Shown here: piece by piece, positions 1 through 8,491 of the stretch
Numbering within the stretch: the stretch's first letter is position 1
Layout of the letters: each line of letters opens with the position of its first letter
NCBI RefSeq assembly: GCF_004217115.1
Contig: NZ_SHKN01000002.1
Location: forward strand, 372,001 to 436,000
DNA: 64,000 nt
Source of the DNA: Ancylomarina subtilis
Lineage (GTDB): Bacteria > Bacteroidota > Bacteroidia > Bacteroidales > Marinifilaceae
Reading direction: 5' to 3'
Notes under the pieces: model-generated
What the model saw: the letters and a program-made list of their open reading frames with translations, nothing else
Told to the model about the DNA's origin: nothing
Databases searched by the model: none
Made by a program: the position numbers and the translations under genes

Positions 1-320
1 TTACAACGAACAACCGCAACTGTTGGGTCTGCTGCTTTTATTTCGTGTCCTAAAAGGGCACCAACGTGAGACATAACCGGAGCGCCACCAACCGGGCAGT
101 TCATATTTGAAATGTCGTCGGCCTTAACCAGAGCTTCGGCAAAACCTCTACACCCCGGATAACCACAGCCCCCGCAGTTTGCTGCAGGCAATGCTTCTTC
201 TACCTCGTCGATGCGAGGATCTTCGTATACTTTGAATTTTTGTGCTACAAAGTAAAGGATGATTGCAGCCGCAATTCCAATAGCACACAAAGCAATAATT
301 GTGATAACTATAATGTTCAT
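1..320 (-). CDS. rnfB: RnfB, electron transport complex subunit B (N-terminal part, runs off window)
   Basis: RnfB is the ferredoxin-like subunit of the Rnf complex, which couples ferredoxin:NAD+ electron transfer to ion pumping across the inner membrane. About 106 residues are visible from an ATG at 318-320. An N-terminal membrane segment covers roughly residues 3-25. It is followed by the first iron-sulfur site, with Cys49, Cys52, Cys57 and Cys75 in the NCGGCGYPGC context (C-x2-C-x4-C-x17-C). The reading frame is still open at base 1, so the ferredoxin domains lie outside the window. The rseC stop is only 5 nt upstream, which indicates one operon, as is common in Bacteroidota. The family assignment is secure. 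Confidence 0.93.
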   Translation of the reverse strand, partial: MNIIVITIIALCAIGIAAAIILYFVAQKFKVYEDPRIDEVEEALPAANCGGCGYPGCRGFAEALVKADDISNMNCPVGGAPVMSHVGALLGHEIKAADPTVAVVRC

Positions 321-325
321 TGTTT

Positions 326-751
326 TTAGATATTTACAATTTTATGTATAGTGAATGAAAACGTTTTCTTTAGTTTGTCTTTAAAAAAGTAGAGCAAACC
401 GTAATAGGGTATTAAGATACCCAAAGCCAACAAGCCACTTGTTAGTTCATTGGTAAATGCCGAAGCTATAAACAGAGTAATAAGAACTATAATAAAGGGC
501 AACACATAGGCTAATACAAGAGCCAGCCAACCTAACGATTCGCTATAAACCACTTTAACTTGTTCACCCATTTCGAAAGATTTGCTGTAGTCGATGATAT
601 CGATCTCTTTCTCTTTCATATCGGACATGGAGCAAGCCGATTGGGCATGACATCCAGAGCAAGCCGATACATTAAGTATGCTGACTGTAATCTTTTCGTC
701 TTTTATCTGAGTGATAATACCGACGTGATCTATTTGCTTATTGTTCTGCAT
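326..751 (-). CDS. rseC: RseC/MucC family membrane protein
   Basis: This 141-residue protein matches the RseC/MucC family, implicated in SoxR reduction and sigma-E control in enterobacteria. In Bacteroidota it usually accompanies rnf genes. It has a soluble N-terminal domain with a Cys motif (Cys31, Cys34, Cys40 in CSGCHAQSAC), possibly a redox or Fe-S site. Two membrane segments follow, at about residues 74-100 and 104-125. It is the first gene before rnfB with a 5-nt gap, so it is probably co-transcribed with rnfB. The family is clear. Whether it reduces a SoxR-like regulator here is unknown; a role in Rnf assembly or redox is an inference from the neighbourhood. Confidence 0.85.
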   Translation of the reverse strand: MQNNKQIDHVGIITQIKDEKITVSILNVSACSGCHAQSACSMSDMKEKEIDIIDYSKSFEMGEQVKVVYSESLGWLALVLAYVLPFIIVLITLFIASAFTNELTSGLLALGILIPYYGLLYFFKDKLKKTFSFTIHKIVNI

Positions 752-1224
752 GTAGTAGTCTCACTGTTTAGTTGTGTGATTTTAACTAAAATTCAAGTCT
801 GGATATTTGTGTTGTATCTGTTTGGTTTATATTTAATTAACCAGGTATGATGAGCAGTGAAATATCCATATTTTTTAATCTCACACCAGCAAAAATAACA
901 CTTTAGGTTAGATAGCATTAGGGGGCTGGTTTATTTATTATTTGTTTAAATAGAGGGACTTCACTCGTTTTGTAAACTAGAGATTGCAATTTTTCATCTA
1001 TCTGTGTTGAACACAGTCTGTTTGCTGGATTACAGAAATAAATCATTATTTTTTGATTTCAAAAAAAGCATTTTCAATTTAGAATGATTTTAAGATAAAA
1101 TGTTTGTTGCAGACCTCATTTAATCATTGTTATCTATTCGTTTTGATTGTTCTGCCTGACTATTTGCAAATGAGGGGTGATGGTATCCTGTTTAAAATTA
1201 GTAAGTTGATTTGTATGGAAAACA
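752..1224. other. Intergenic region without a recognised gene
   Basis: About 470 bp of AT-rich sequence separate rseC from the terminator of the next minus-strand gene. I see no convincing coding frame, tRNA or structured RNA. It should hold the promoter of rseC-rnf, but I find no exact TAnnTTTG element on the minus strand. Confidence 0.5.
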
Positions 1225-1257
1225 AAAACGGAATTTACACAAGGCAAATTCCGTTTT
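1225..1257 (-). terminator. Intrinsic terminator of the barrel-protein gene
   Basis: A perfect 12-bp inverted repeat (1225-1236 with 1246-1257, loop 9 nt) lies 19 bp past the stop of the minus-strand gene at 1277. It is followed on that strand by a T-rich run. Confidence 0.8.
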
Positions 1258-1276
1258 AAAGTCGTTGATCGTGGTG

Positions 1277-2662
1277 TTAGAAATTGAACCTTAGAGCCAC
1301 ATAGGGCATCACTGAATTGTCAATTTTGTAGTTGCCATCTTCTTTTTCTATCCAAGCCCAACGGTAGTCTACCCCGGTATAAAGAAATGGATTGATTTTA
1401 TAAGCAAAACGCATCACTGCTAATGAGTTCTCATCAAACTTGAATGCATCGTCTAGCTTGGTTAGATTTCCTTTACTATAACTTCCTTCAATCAGAATTT
1501 TATCGAAAAGGTCTTTGGTTCTTAGGTGAAGTTGCATGAAAGCAGGTGATGTTTCGTTTATGTCATCTGGTAGCAGAAGATTTCCACCTATGATGATTTT
1601 ATCAAGAATGCTTGCATTCAATGAGCCATAAATACCTTCTTGTTTTTCGGCTCTGCCCAATTGAGCAATTTTAGCATCTTTATTCAATTCATACATGGCA
1701 TCGAAGAATTGTGGCATGTAATTGTCGCTATACCATAGTCTCTCGATACGCGCATTTAATTTAAACAGGTTGCCAATGATCTTCATGTTTGCATTCAGAC
1801 CGATACCCATTCCTGTACCACTATCGTAATTTGCCAGTGTTTCAGGGGCAGCAAAATAGGTTTTTAAACTATCCGATTCAACTTTTCTTAATTTGCTGTA
1901 GTGAGCATACCATCCTAAATTGAACACTGATGAGTTCACAAGGGTAATTCCCATATCGACACTCCAGGCATTCATACCATCTTTAAGAAAGTGGTTGATA
2001 TCATGACTTTCGTCGTATCGTTTGCTTTTGTCTTTATCCGTTACATAAGTGAAACCCATATCCAGTGTTTTAATCACGGGAATTTCGCTGGCTCCAAATG
2101 GACGAACATAAGGCCGAATGGCGAAAAGGTTGAAAGAACTGGCATCGAAATCGCTATACATCCCTTCAATACCCACTATTTTTTTTATACAGATATCGTA
2201 GCTAAGTCCCGTTTTACGTTTTTCGAAACTCATTGAGTTATTGTAGTTGTTAACCAAACTACCGTATCCGACGTGTTCGCCTCTAAGTTGACCGACTTTA
2301 ATATAAAGAGGATCTTTTTTCTTACGTCCGTAACTTAAGTATGAAATCATACGAAGCACACCAGTTCCATCTTTAAACTCGTCGGTATACATTTTACCAT
2401 TGTCCAGATTGAAATAAACCGGAATATCGAAACCAACACCAAGTTTACCCAATCTCAGTTCGGGATTTAAACGCACACCAGCATAGTTTTTTTCTCCAAT
2501 GTGTGCATAGCCAAATGCAGCTGAAAATAGGCTGATAGAATCTATCTGATTGATATTGTCAAAAGAACTTTCGAATTCGAAATTGACTTGAGATTTAGCT
2601 GTTTGGGGCAACAGCAAGGCAGAGAGTGTAATAGCTAAGATAGCTAAGGTGATCTTTCTCAT
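1277..2662 (-). CDS. Putative outer-membrane beta-barrel protein
   Basis: This 461-residue protein has a clear Sec signal peptide (residues 1 to about 24, ending AKSQ). A body of alternating polar/aromatic strands follows, and the final residue is Phe in the sequence RFNF, typical of an outer-membrane barrel. Residues 26-110 describe an elongated barrel start, and the rest is rich in Y, F, N and G. I do not recognise a named porin family, so the substrate is unknown. The gene is monocistronic, with its own terminator at 1225-1257. It could be a carbohydrate-type porin or an outer-membrane assembly factor. The location is well supported; the function is not. Confidence 0.7.
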   Translation of the reverse strand: MRKITLAILAITLSALLLPQTAKSQVNFEFESSFDNINQIDSISLFSAAFGYAHIGEKNYAGVRLNPELRLGKLGVGFDIPVYFNLDNGKMYTDEFKDGTGVLRMISYLSYGRKKKDPLYIKVGQLRGEHVGYGSLVNNYNNSMSFEKRKTGLSYDICIKKIVGIEGMYSDFDASSFNLFAIRPYVRPFGASEIPVIKTLDMGFTYVTDKDKSKRYDESHDINHFLKDGMNAWSVDMGITLVNSSVFNLGWYAHYSKLRKVESDSLKTYFAAPETLANYDSGTGMGIGLNANMKIIGNLFKLNARIERLWYSDNYMPQFFDAMYELNKDAKIAQLGRAEKQEGIYGSLNASILDKIIIGGNLLLPDDINETSPAFMQLHLRTKDLFDKILIEGSYSKGNLTKLDDAFKFDENSLAVMRFAYKINPFLYTGVDYRWAWIEKEDGNYKIDNSVMPYVALRFNF

Positions 2663-2787
2663 TAATTTATAGATTTTGGTTATACAGATTTTAAATAATG
2701 AGAGCCAAAAATAATCTAATTATTAAGATTAATCACATGTTTTTGATTATTCGTCATTTATTTTAAGTCAGTCGTCAGTGTGTCTCG

Positions 2788-4893
2788 CTAGCTAATAACA
2801 CTCCAGTTGAATTGTGCTTTGCTTAAACGCTTGACTTGTTTGGCTAGAGTAAAATTGATTTCTTTTTCGAGTAAAGGGTCTTTGTCGAGTATGCTTTGAG
2901 CAATGTCTCGGGCATATTGCAGCACTTGTCCATCTTTTGCCAAATTGGCAATTTTCAGATCATAGGCAATACCACTTTGTTGTGTTCCCTCAATATCACC
3001 AGGTCCGCGAAGTTTTAAATCGACTTCTGCAATTTCGAAACCATCATTGGTTCTGACCATGGTTTCTATTCGTTTTTTCGATTCGTTTGACAGTTTGTAA
3101 CTCGACATGAGAATGCAGTAAGATTGATCGGCACCACGACCAACCCGTCCCCTAAGCTGGTGGAGTTGTGAAAGACCGAATCGTTCGGTCGATTCAATAA
3201 TCATGACAGATGCATTGGGTACATTCACGCCAACTTCGATAACCGTAGTGGCAACCATAATTTGAGTTTCACCTTTGGCAAAACGTTGCATTTCGGCATC
3301 CTTTTCTGCTGGTTTCATCTTGCCGTGAACCATACTGATGCTGTATTTATCCGGTGAAAAGAAACTGGAAACAGATTCATAGCCTTGTTCCAGGTTTTTG
3401 TAATCCATTTTTTCGGATTCTTTGATCATTGGATAAACTAAATAGATTTGACGCCCCAAATCAATCTGCTTTTTCATGAATTTGTAAACCTCTTGTCTTT
3501 TGTTTTCAAAGTAGTGAACGGTTTGAATGGGTTTACGTCCGGGAGGGAGTTCATCAATAACAGAAACTTCCAGATCGCCATATAGCGTCATGGCCAATGT
3601 TCTGGGAATAGGCGTAGCTGTCATGACCAAAATATGAGGTGGAATCGGATTTTTAGCCCATAATTTGGCACGTTGAGCGACCCCAAACCGGTGTTGTTCG
3701 TCTATAATAACGAAGCCCAGATTTTTGAATTGTACCACATCTTCAAGCAAGGCATGCGTTCCAATCAGAATTTGTAATTCGCCGCTTAAGAGATGTTCGT
3801 GTATCACTTTTCTGTCCTTAGCTTTGGTAGATCCTGTCAGTAAGGCATAATTGACATTGATCCCATCAAGGAATTCAGCAATGGTTTCCAGGTGCTGAGT
3901 TGCTAAAATTTCAGTTGGTGCCATCAGGCAAGCCTGGCAGCCATTGTCAAGTGCCATCAGCATACTCATAAGGCCAACTAAGGTTTTTCCACTTCCCACA
4001 TCACCTTGCAAAAGGCGGTTCATTTGTTTGCCGACACCGACCTCTTTGCGAATTTCTTTTAAAACCCGTTTTTGAGCGTTAGTCAGTTCAAAAGGAAGGT
4101 TGTTTTGGAAAAAGGTATTGAAATATTCACCAATCTTGATGAATTGATGTCCCTGATAAAGAATCTTCCGCTTCATCTTCTTTTTCAGGATATTCAACTG
4201 AATGTAGAAGAGTTCTTCGAATTTTAAACGATACTGAGCTTTTTTAAGAAGCTCGGTGTTTTCAGGGAAATGAATTTGCCACAAAGCATCGTGAAGATTG
4301 ATTAAGCCCAGATGTTTGACCAAATATGCAGGCAGTGTTTCAGGGATTTTACCATTTACCGAATTCAAGATAGATTCCTGAAATTTGTGAATGGCTTTTG
4401 AATTCACAAAGCCGGCTTTCATCTTCTCCGAAGTGGGGTAAAAGGCTTGCAGGGCAGCTTGTATTTTGTTTTTGTTCGGTTTGGCTTCTTCAAGTTCGGG
4501 ATGTACAACGTTGATTCTGTGGTTGAACTCATTGGGTTTACCAAAAACAACATATTCCACGCCAACTTTCAAATTGGGTTTTACAAATTTAATCCCCTTA
4601 AACCAAACCAGTTCAAGTATACCTTGTCCATCAGTAAAGTTTGCGACAAGTCTTTGCTGGCGTTTTTCACCTATGGTTTGGATATCGGTTATTCTTCCCT
4701 TTACTTGTATGTAGGGAAGTTTTGAATGAATTTCAGATATGGCATAAAATTTTGTTCTATCAATATATTTGAAAGGAAAATGGTATAGCAAATCTTCGTA
4801 GCTATGTACTGATAGTTCCTGCTTTAGGAGTAGTGCTTTTTTTGGCCCAACTCCCGTTAAAAATTTAATATCCTGTCCTGCTAATTCTGACAT
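2788..4893 (-). CDS. recG: ATP-dependent DNA helicase RecG
   Basis: RecG remodels stalled replication forks and branch-migrates Holliday junctions. The protein has 701 residues, normal for the family. An N-terminal wedge/OB region covers about residues 1-150. The SF2 helicase core carries Walker A GDVGSGKT at 297-304 and DEQH at 398-401, followed by a TATPIPRTLAM motif III region. The C-terminal helicase domain contains the QLRGRVGRG motif, and the TRG-type tail ends in SKAQFNWSVIS. The start is an ATG at 4891-4893. The gene is flanked by a divergent gene on the left of its promoter and appears singly transcribed. The identification is secure and nothing is missing. Confidence 0.97.
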   Translation of the reverse strand: MSELAGQDIKFLTGVGPKKALLLKQELSVHSYEDLLYHFPFKYIDRTKFYAISEIHSKLPYIQVKGRITDIQTIGEKRQQRLVANFTDGQGILELVWFKGIKFVKPNLKVGVEYVVFGKPNEFNHRINVVHPELEEAKPNKNKIQAALQAFYPTSEKMKAGFVNSKAIHKFQESILNSVNGKIPETLPAYLVKHLGLINLHDALWQIHFPENTELLKKAQYRLKFEELFYIQLNILKKKMKRKILYQGHQFIKIGEYFNTFFQNNLPFELTNAQKRVLKEIRKEVGVGKQMNRLLQGDVGSGKTLVGLMSMLMALDNGCQACLMAPTEILATQHLETIAEFLDGINVNYALLTGSTKAKDRKVIHEHLLSGELQILIGTHALLEDVVQFKNLGFVIIDEQHRFGVAQRAKLWAKNPIPPHILVMTATPIPRTLAMTLYGDLEVSVIDELPPGRKPIQTVHYFENKRQEVYKFMKKQIDLGRQIYLVYPMIKESEKMDYKNLEQGYESVSSFFSPDKYSISMVHGKMKPAEKDAEMQRFAKGETQIMVATTVIEVGVNVPNASVMIIESTERFGLSQLHQLRGRVGRGADQSYCILMSSYKLSNESKKRIETMVRTNDGFEIAEVDLKLRGPGDIEGTQQSGIAYDLKIANLAKDGQVLQYARDIAQSILDKDPLLEKEINFTLAKQVKRLSKAQFNWSVIS

Positions 4894-5064
4894 TTAAATA
4901 GCCGATTACATCGTTTAGTTAGAGAAATACAAACCTCTATCGGACTCCCAATAGTGATTCACGAATTCAAAAATACAATTAAATTTCGTATACTTTTTAA
5001 ATGGAGATTTATTGATTTTAATACTTTTTTTTATCTTCAGCTTAGAATCTTAAATTATAGCCAG

Positions 5065-5823
5065 ATGCCCCACTTTAAGTACCACGTGCAAAAACGTTTT
5101 ACACGATTAATTTCCAAGCATTATAGAGGATTTGGCCTTGATTCGCCTTTTGTTTATCATTTTGTTAGAAATGTGATCGAGGCTAAAATGCACTATTACC
5201 CTTTTAAAAAATTGGATAGACTGTGTCAGAATATACATTCAATTTTAGAAGAGAAAATTTCAAATGAAAATTTGAATGAAGAGCAAAAGGTTTGGTTTGA
5301 GTCGGAGTTGGAACATCTGAAAGATTGTACAAAATTAAATCGATTTTTATTTCGCCTGATGAATTTTGTGAATCCTCAAACCGCTGCTTTTATTGGGGAC
5401 GATTCGGCCTTAAATTTAATTTATTTGGCCAAGACTGATACAAGACGAAACTTGTATTGCATAGGGGCACGTGTTTTTGTTCATGATTTTGCTCGACAAA
5501 TTTTAAGGGAACAGGCTGTGTCGAATGTTATTTTATCAGATTTAAGTTTGGGCTTGACTTTTGATTTTATCCAAATCTCAAGATCGGTTTCACCGGAAGT
5601 CTTATTGGCGTTTGAAGACAATATCGATAAATATCTGAATGAAGAATCTTATCTGATCATTGAAAATATCAATAGGGATGAAAAAATGATGTCCTTGTGG
5701 AATCGTTTAAAAAAAATGGACCGTTTTACTGTGGGTTTAGATCTGTTTGATGTGGGAATTTTAATAGCCAGAAAGGGGTTGAAAAAACAAGAGCATAACT
5801 TGAGTGCTCGATCTTATAAATAG
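5065..5823 (+). CDS. Degenerate class I SAM-methyltransferase-like protein
   Basis: This protein of about 252 residues begins at the ATG at 5065. An in-frame GTG at 4954 would add a poorly conserved AT-rich leader and is unlikely. Early residues contain GFGLDSPFVYHFV, which resembles the H-x-I/G-x-SPFVF start of a Bacteroidota methyltransferase-like family. The expected glycine-rich SAM loop is replaced by a sequence around FIGDDSALNLIYL, and the later half shows a weakly Rossmann-like pattern ending in an EDNIDKYL/LIIENI section. It may therefore be a non-catalytic or strongly diverged member. It sits upstream of the adenosyltransferase gene with a 131-bp gap. The family call is tentative. 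Confidence 0.55.
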   Translation: MPHFKYHVQKRFTRLISKHYRGFGLDSPFVYHFVRNVIEAKMHYYPFKKLDRLCQNIHSILEEKISNENLNEEQKVWFESELEHLKDCTKLNRFLFRLMNFVNPQTAAFIGDDSALNLIYLAKTDTRRNLYCIGARVFVHDFARQILREQAVSNVILSDLSLGLTFDFIQISRSVSPEVLLAFEDNIDKYLNEESYLIIENINRDEKMMSLWNRLKKMDRFTVGLDLFDVGILIARKGLKKQEHNLSARSYK

Positions 5824-5881
5824 TCGGGAATTATTAATATAAAATCTTTAATAATTTGTTATGAAATGTAAGTCTAAATTT

Positions 5882-5889
5882 TATCTTTG
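5882..5889 (+). promoter_or_regulatory. Bacteroidetes-type -7 element (TAnnTTTG)
   Basis: The sequence TATCTTTG lies 66 bp upstream of the adenosyltransferase ATG. A TTG at 5856-5858 could serve as the -33 element, although the 23-bp spacing is slightly long. Confidence 0.5.
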
Positions 5890-5954
5890 TGTAACTGATA
5901 GAAAATAGGAAAGTCATTTTAGATCCCTTTTTATCACGATAAAAACACACAATC

Positions 5955-6515
5955 ATGACGAAGTTTAAAGTATATACTAAAACAGGAGACTCAGGAACCA
6001 CAGGATTAATTGGGGGCACTCGGGTTCCTAAGCATCATTTGCGTCTTGAGGCATATGGGACAGTTGATGAATTGAATGCATATATTGGTTTGATTCGATC
6101 ACATGAGATTGAGAGCAAGTCAAAAGAGACATTACTTTTAGTTCAAAATAAATTATTTTTAATAGGTTCCCGACTGGCAACAGATGATACAAAATCGGAT
6201 TTGAAAGATAAACTGATTATTGCTGAGGAGGATATCCTTTTGTTGGAAAACGAAATGGACAGAATGGATGAGAGCTTACCGGAATTAAATAATTTTGTTT
6301 TGCCAGGAGGTGATCCTCTTAATGGTTATTGTCATATTGCTCGAACTGTTTGTCGTCGTGCTGAACGACGAGCCAATCAGTTGGCTGCTGAAGTGGATAT
6401 TAATCCCCTATTGTTGAAATATATAAACAGACTTTCTGATTATTTATTTATTCTTTCCCGTAAGGTTTTAATTGATATGGGTAAGGCAGAAATAAAATGG
6501 GAGTCAAACTTGTAA
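5955..6515 (+). CDS. Cob(I)yrinic acid a,c-diamide adenosyltransferase, PduO type
   Basis: The enzyme transfers the adenosyl group of ATP to cob(I)alamin or its precursors, giving adenosylcobalamin. The 186 residues show the PduO-type signature: TKTGDSGTTGL near the N-terminus (ATP-binding loop), then EAYGTVDELNAYIG, and later the conserved RTVCRRAERR helix with the catalytic/phosphate-binding Arg residues. The length is typical. The start ATG at 5955 follows a TAnnTTTG element. No cobalamin riboswitch is visible upstream. The end overlaps an alternative start of the next ORF, but that gene really begins at 6569. The identification is strong. Confidence 0.93.
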   Translation: MTKFKVYTKTGDSGTTGLIGGTRVPKHHLRLEAYGTVDELNAYIGLIRSHEIESKSKETLLLVQNKLFLIGSRLATDDTKSDLKDKLIIAEEDILLLENEMDRMDESLPELNNFVLPGGDPLNGYCHIARTVCRRAERRANQLAAEVDINPLLLKYINRLSDYLFILSRKVLIDMGKAEIKWESNL

Positions 6516-6568
6516 ATTCAGAAAAAAAAATTATATTCGCAAACTGTAAAAAAAGCAAAAATAAAACT

Positions 6569-6790
6569 ATGTATTGGACTCTAGAATTAGCTACTAAGCT
6601 GGAAGATGCACCATGGCCAGCATCTAAAGATGAATTAATTGATTATGCAATTCGTTCGGGAGCGCCATTAGAAGTGATCGAGAACTTGCAAGAGATCGAG
6701 GACGAAGGAGATGTGTATGAGAGTATTGAGGATATTTGGCCCGATTACCCAAGCAAAGGAGATTTTCTATTTAACGAAGACGAATATTAA
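6569..6790 (+). CDS. DUF2795 family small protein
   Basis: This 73-residue acidic protein starts at the ATG at 6569; a longer frame from 6497 would overlap the preceding gene and lacks conservation. The central pattern PWPASKDELIDYAIRSGAP followed by a helix and YESIEDIWPDYP matches the DUF2795 fold, a small helical domain of unknown function in many bacteria. It probably forms a two-gene unit with the adenosyltransferase and ends just before a strong bidirectional terminator. No catalytic residues are evident. The role is unknown. Confidence 0.8.
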   Translation: MYWTLELATKLEDAPWPASKDELIDYAIRSGAPLEVIENLQEIEDEGDVYESIEDIWPDYPSKGDFLFNEDEY

Positions 6791-6796
6791 AAAAAA

Positions 6797-6819
6797 ACGT
6801 GAGATTTTAAATCTCACGT
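6797..6819. terminator. Bidirectional terminator between convergent genes
   Basis: A perfect 11-bp inverted repeat (6797-6807 with 6809-6819) is flanked by an A-run on the left and a T-run on the right. It can therefore end transcription from both sides. The stop codon of the minus-strand gene (6807-6809) lies in the hairpin tip. Confidence 0.88.
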
Positions 6820-8441
6820 TTTTTTGTGCCTTTTAGTTTTGGTTTGGGAAGTGATTCTATTTTGTCTTCCGACATCGTTTTTCGAAGTCTTTTCTTTAGT
6901 TTATTCTGGAGTTTTTCAATGGCAGATTCCCAAATAAAGATTTCGTCTTTGGTTTTGGGACGAAGTTGATCCCGCCACTCGAAATCTTTTAGGAAACGTT
7001 TCTGATTGACAATATCGAAAAGAGGATACATGTTGCCGTCTGGCTTTTTTGTAAATAGAATCTGATCGATTTTTTGTCCTTTAATGTCAATACTGATTGT
7101 GCTGCTTTTTGCGACGTTCATACCTACAATAAGACCATGTTCATCTCTTGGGAAGTATAGCGTTTCGCCATTTCCAATAATGTCAAGTTTATCAAGGTGA
7201 TTGTTATTGACATGCCCAAGCATATTTCGGCCTTTAATTTGATTGTATAAAGTGCTGTCTTCTTTGGAACACAAAAAGGCATTTGTTCTGAAATGGAGGT
7301 ATTTAATCGCATTGTTATGACTCTCAATACTGATAGAGTCTGCTGTGATCTGGTTACCTTGCGCCCATACTATTGGATCGTTAAACATTCGCATGGTTGA
7401 ATCCTGAAGCGAATAACTCAATGAATCGCATCTGCCTTGTAAATCTTTACGGAAGAATTTCACCTTATTGTAAGCGAGTATTCTATTAAAATCATTCGTG
7501 TCCTTTTCAATGCGGATGGTGTCAGAATGTAAAAATAGGCTATCTTGTTCGCCTGCATGAATGAAGAGGGTAGAGTCAGTTAAAAATGCTTCCTCGGTAT
7601 CCTTATGCATTTCTAAGTAATGTCCCTTTGCAATGAGTTTGTTGAGAGTATCTTGTAGCTCTACATTTCTGTAGATCATAGCAAGCTGCTTATGCTTGTC
7701 AAGATGGATACTATCACCTTTAATTTGGTAAGTATCTCTATTGACTTTGTTGTTTTTCAGAAGGTGTGAAATGCCTGTTTGGGTATTATACCATCCAGAC
7801 TCACTATAAAGTGTTTCCTTTTCACTAACAATACGAGTCGGTCCAAGAATGGTTATCGTTTTATTGATAGTTTGATATTTCAGAGTGTCAGAATATAAGG
7901 TGTAATCGGCGTTGACAAGAACGACGCTATCCTTAAAAAAGAATAGATCCTCGTTGGTGTAGTACCGTCCAATGGTACTGTTGAGAACATTGGTTGAGTC
8001 TATAATTGTACCTCCTTCATCGTAGTAACCGATGTTAAGAGCCATATCGTAATCGAGTTTGTCCGTTGTTAGTTTTACACTTTGGTTTTTAAGTGTCACA
8101 TTTTGTCTCAATTCAGCTCTGCGAGTATTTCCATTATATTTTAAGTAGTCGCCAAAAATGTGAACGGTGTCAGCATTAATAATATGAACATGACTAAAGG
8201 CTTCAAATTCACTTTTCTTTTCATTATAATAAGCGCTATCGCAATACAACTTCATGTTTTGGTGCATCATAAAGACATCACCAATTAATTTTTGGATATC
8301 AGGGTTGAAAGCACGATCAATTATTAAAGAATTTGAATTCTTTATATCAATTTTGGACTTTTTCTGCGCCTCTAAAGTTTGTGGTAGTAGAATTACCAAC
8401 AAGCATATTAGGGGTAAGTATCTTTTTACAATCTTGGTCAT
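6807..8441 (-). CDS. OstA-like (LptA/LptD N-terminal) periplasmic protein
   Basis: This 544-residue secreted protein has a signal peptide (residues 1 to about 25, ending LEAQ). Repeating beta-strand units of the OstA/LptA type follow, with lines such as GDVFMMHQNMKLYCDSAYY and DYLKYNGNTRRAEL. These are the short strands that stack into the LPS-binding beta-jellyroll of the LptA/LptC/LptD-N family. Bacteroidota carry such long OstA-like proteins, thought to take part in lipopolysaccharide transport across the periplasm. The gene is last in a minus-strand run with moxR, surA and a parvulin-like lipoprotein, which supports an envelope role. A precise step in LPS export is not shown here. Confidence 0.82.
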   Translation of the reverse strand: MTKIVKRYLPLICLLVILLPQTLEAQKKSKIDIKNSNSLIIDRAFNPDIQKLIGDVFMMHQNMKLYCDSAYYNEKKSEFEAFSHVHIINADTVHIFGDYLKYNGNTRRAELRQNVTLKNQSVKLTTDKLDYDMALNIGYYDEGGTIIDSTNVLNSTIGRYYTNEDLFFFKDSVVLVNADYTLYSDTLKYQTINKTITILGPTRIVSEKETLYSESGWYNTQTGISHLLKNNKVNRDTYQIKGDSIHLDKHKQLAMIYRNVELQDTLNKLIAKGHYLEMHKDTEEAFLTDSTLFIHAGEQDSLFLHSDTIRIEKDTNDFNRILAYNKVKFFRKDLQGRCDSLSYSLQDSTMRMFNDPIVWAQGNQITADSISIESHNNAIKYLHFRTNAFLCSKEDSTLYNQIKGRNMLGHVNNNHLDKLDIIGNGETLYFPRDEHGLIVGMNVAKSSTISIDIKGQKIDQILFTKKPDGNMYPLFDIVNQKRFLKDFEWRDQLRPKTKDEIFIWESAIEKLQNKLKKRLRKTMSEDKIESLPKPKLKGTKKREI

Positions 8442-8491
8442 TGATGATAAATATGAATGAAATGACTTCTTAAAGAAAGTTGTTTCTAGTT

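Noticed and set aside
560-850. Plus-strand ORF opposite rseC
   Set aside because: It is antisense to rseC, with hydrophobic low-complexity text and no family resemblance.
5824-5954. Cobalamin riboswitch upstream of the adenosyltransferase
   Set aside because: No B12-box-like conserved sequence or multi-stem structure is visible in the 131-bp gap.
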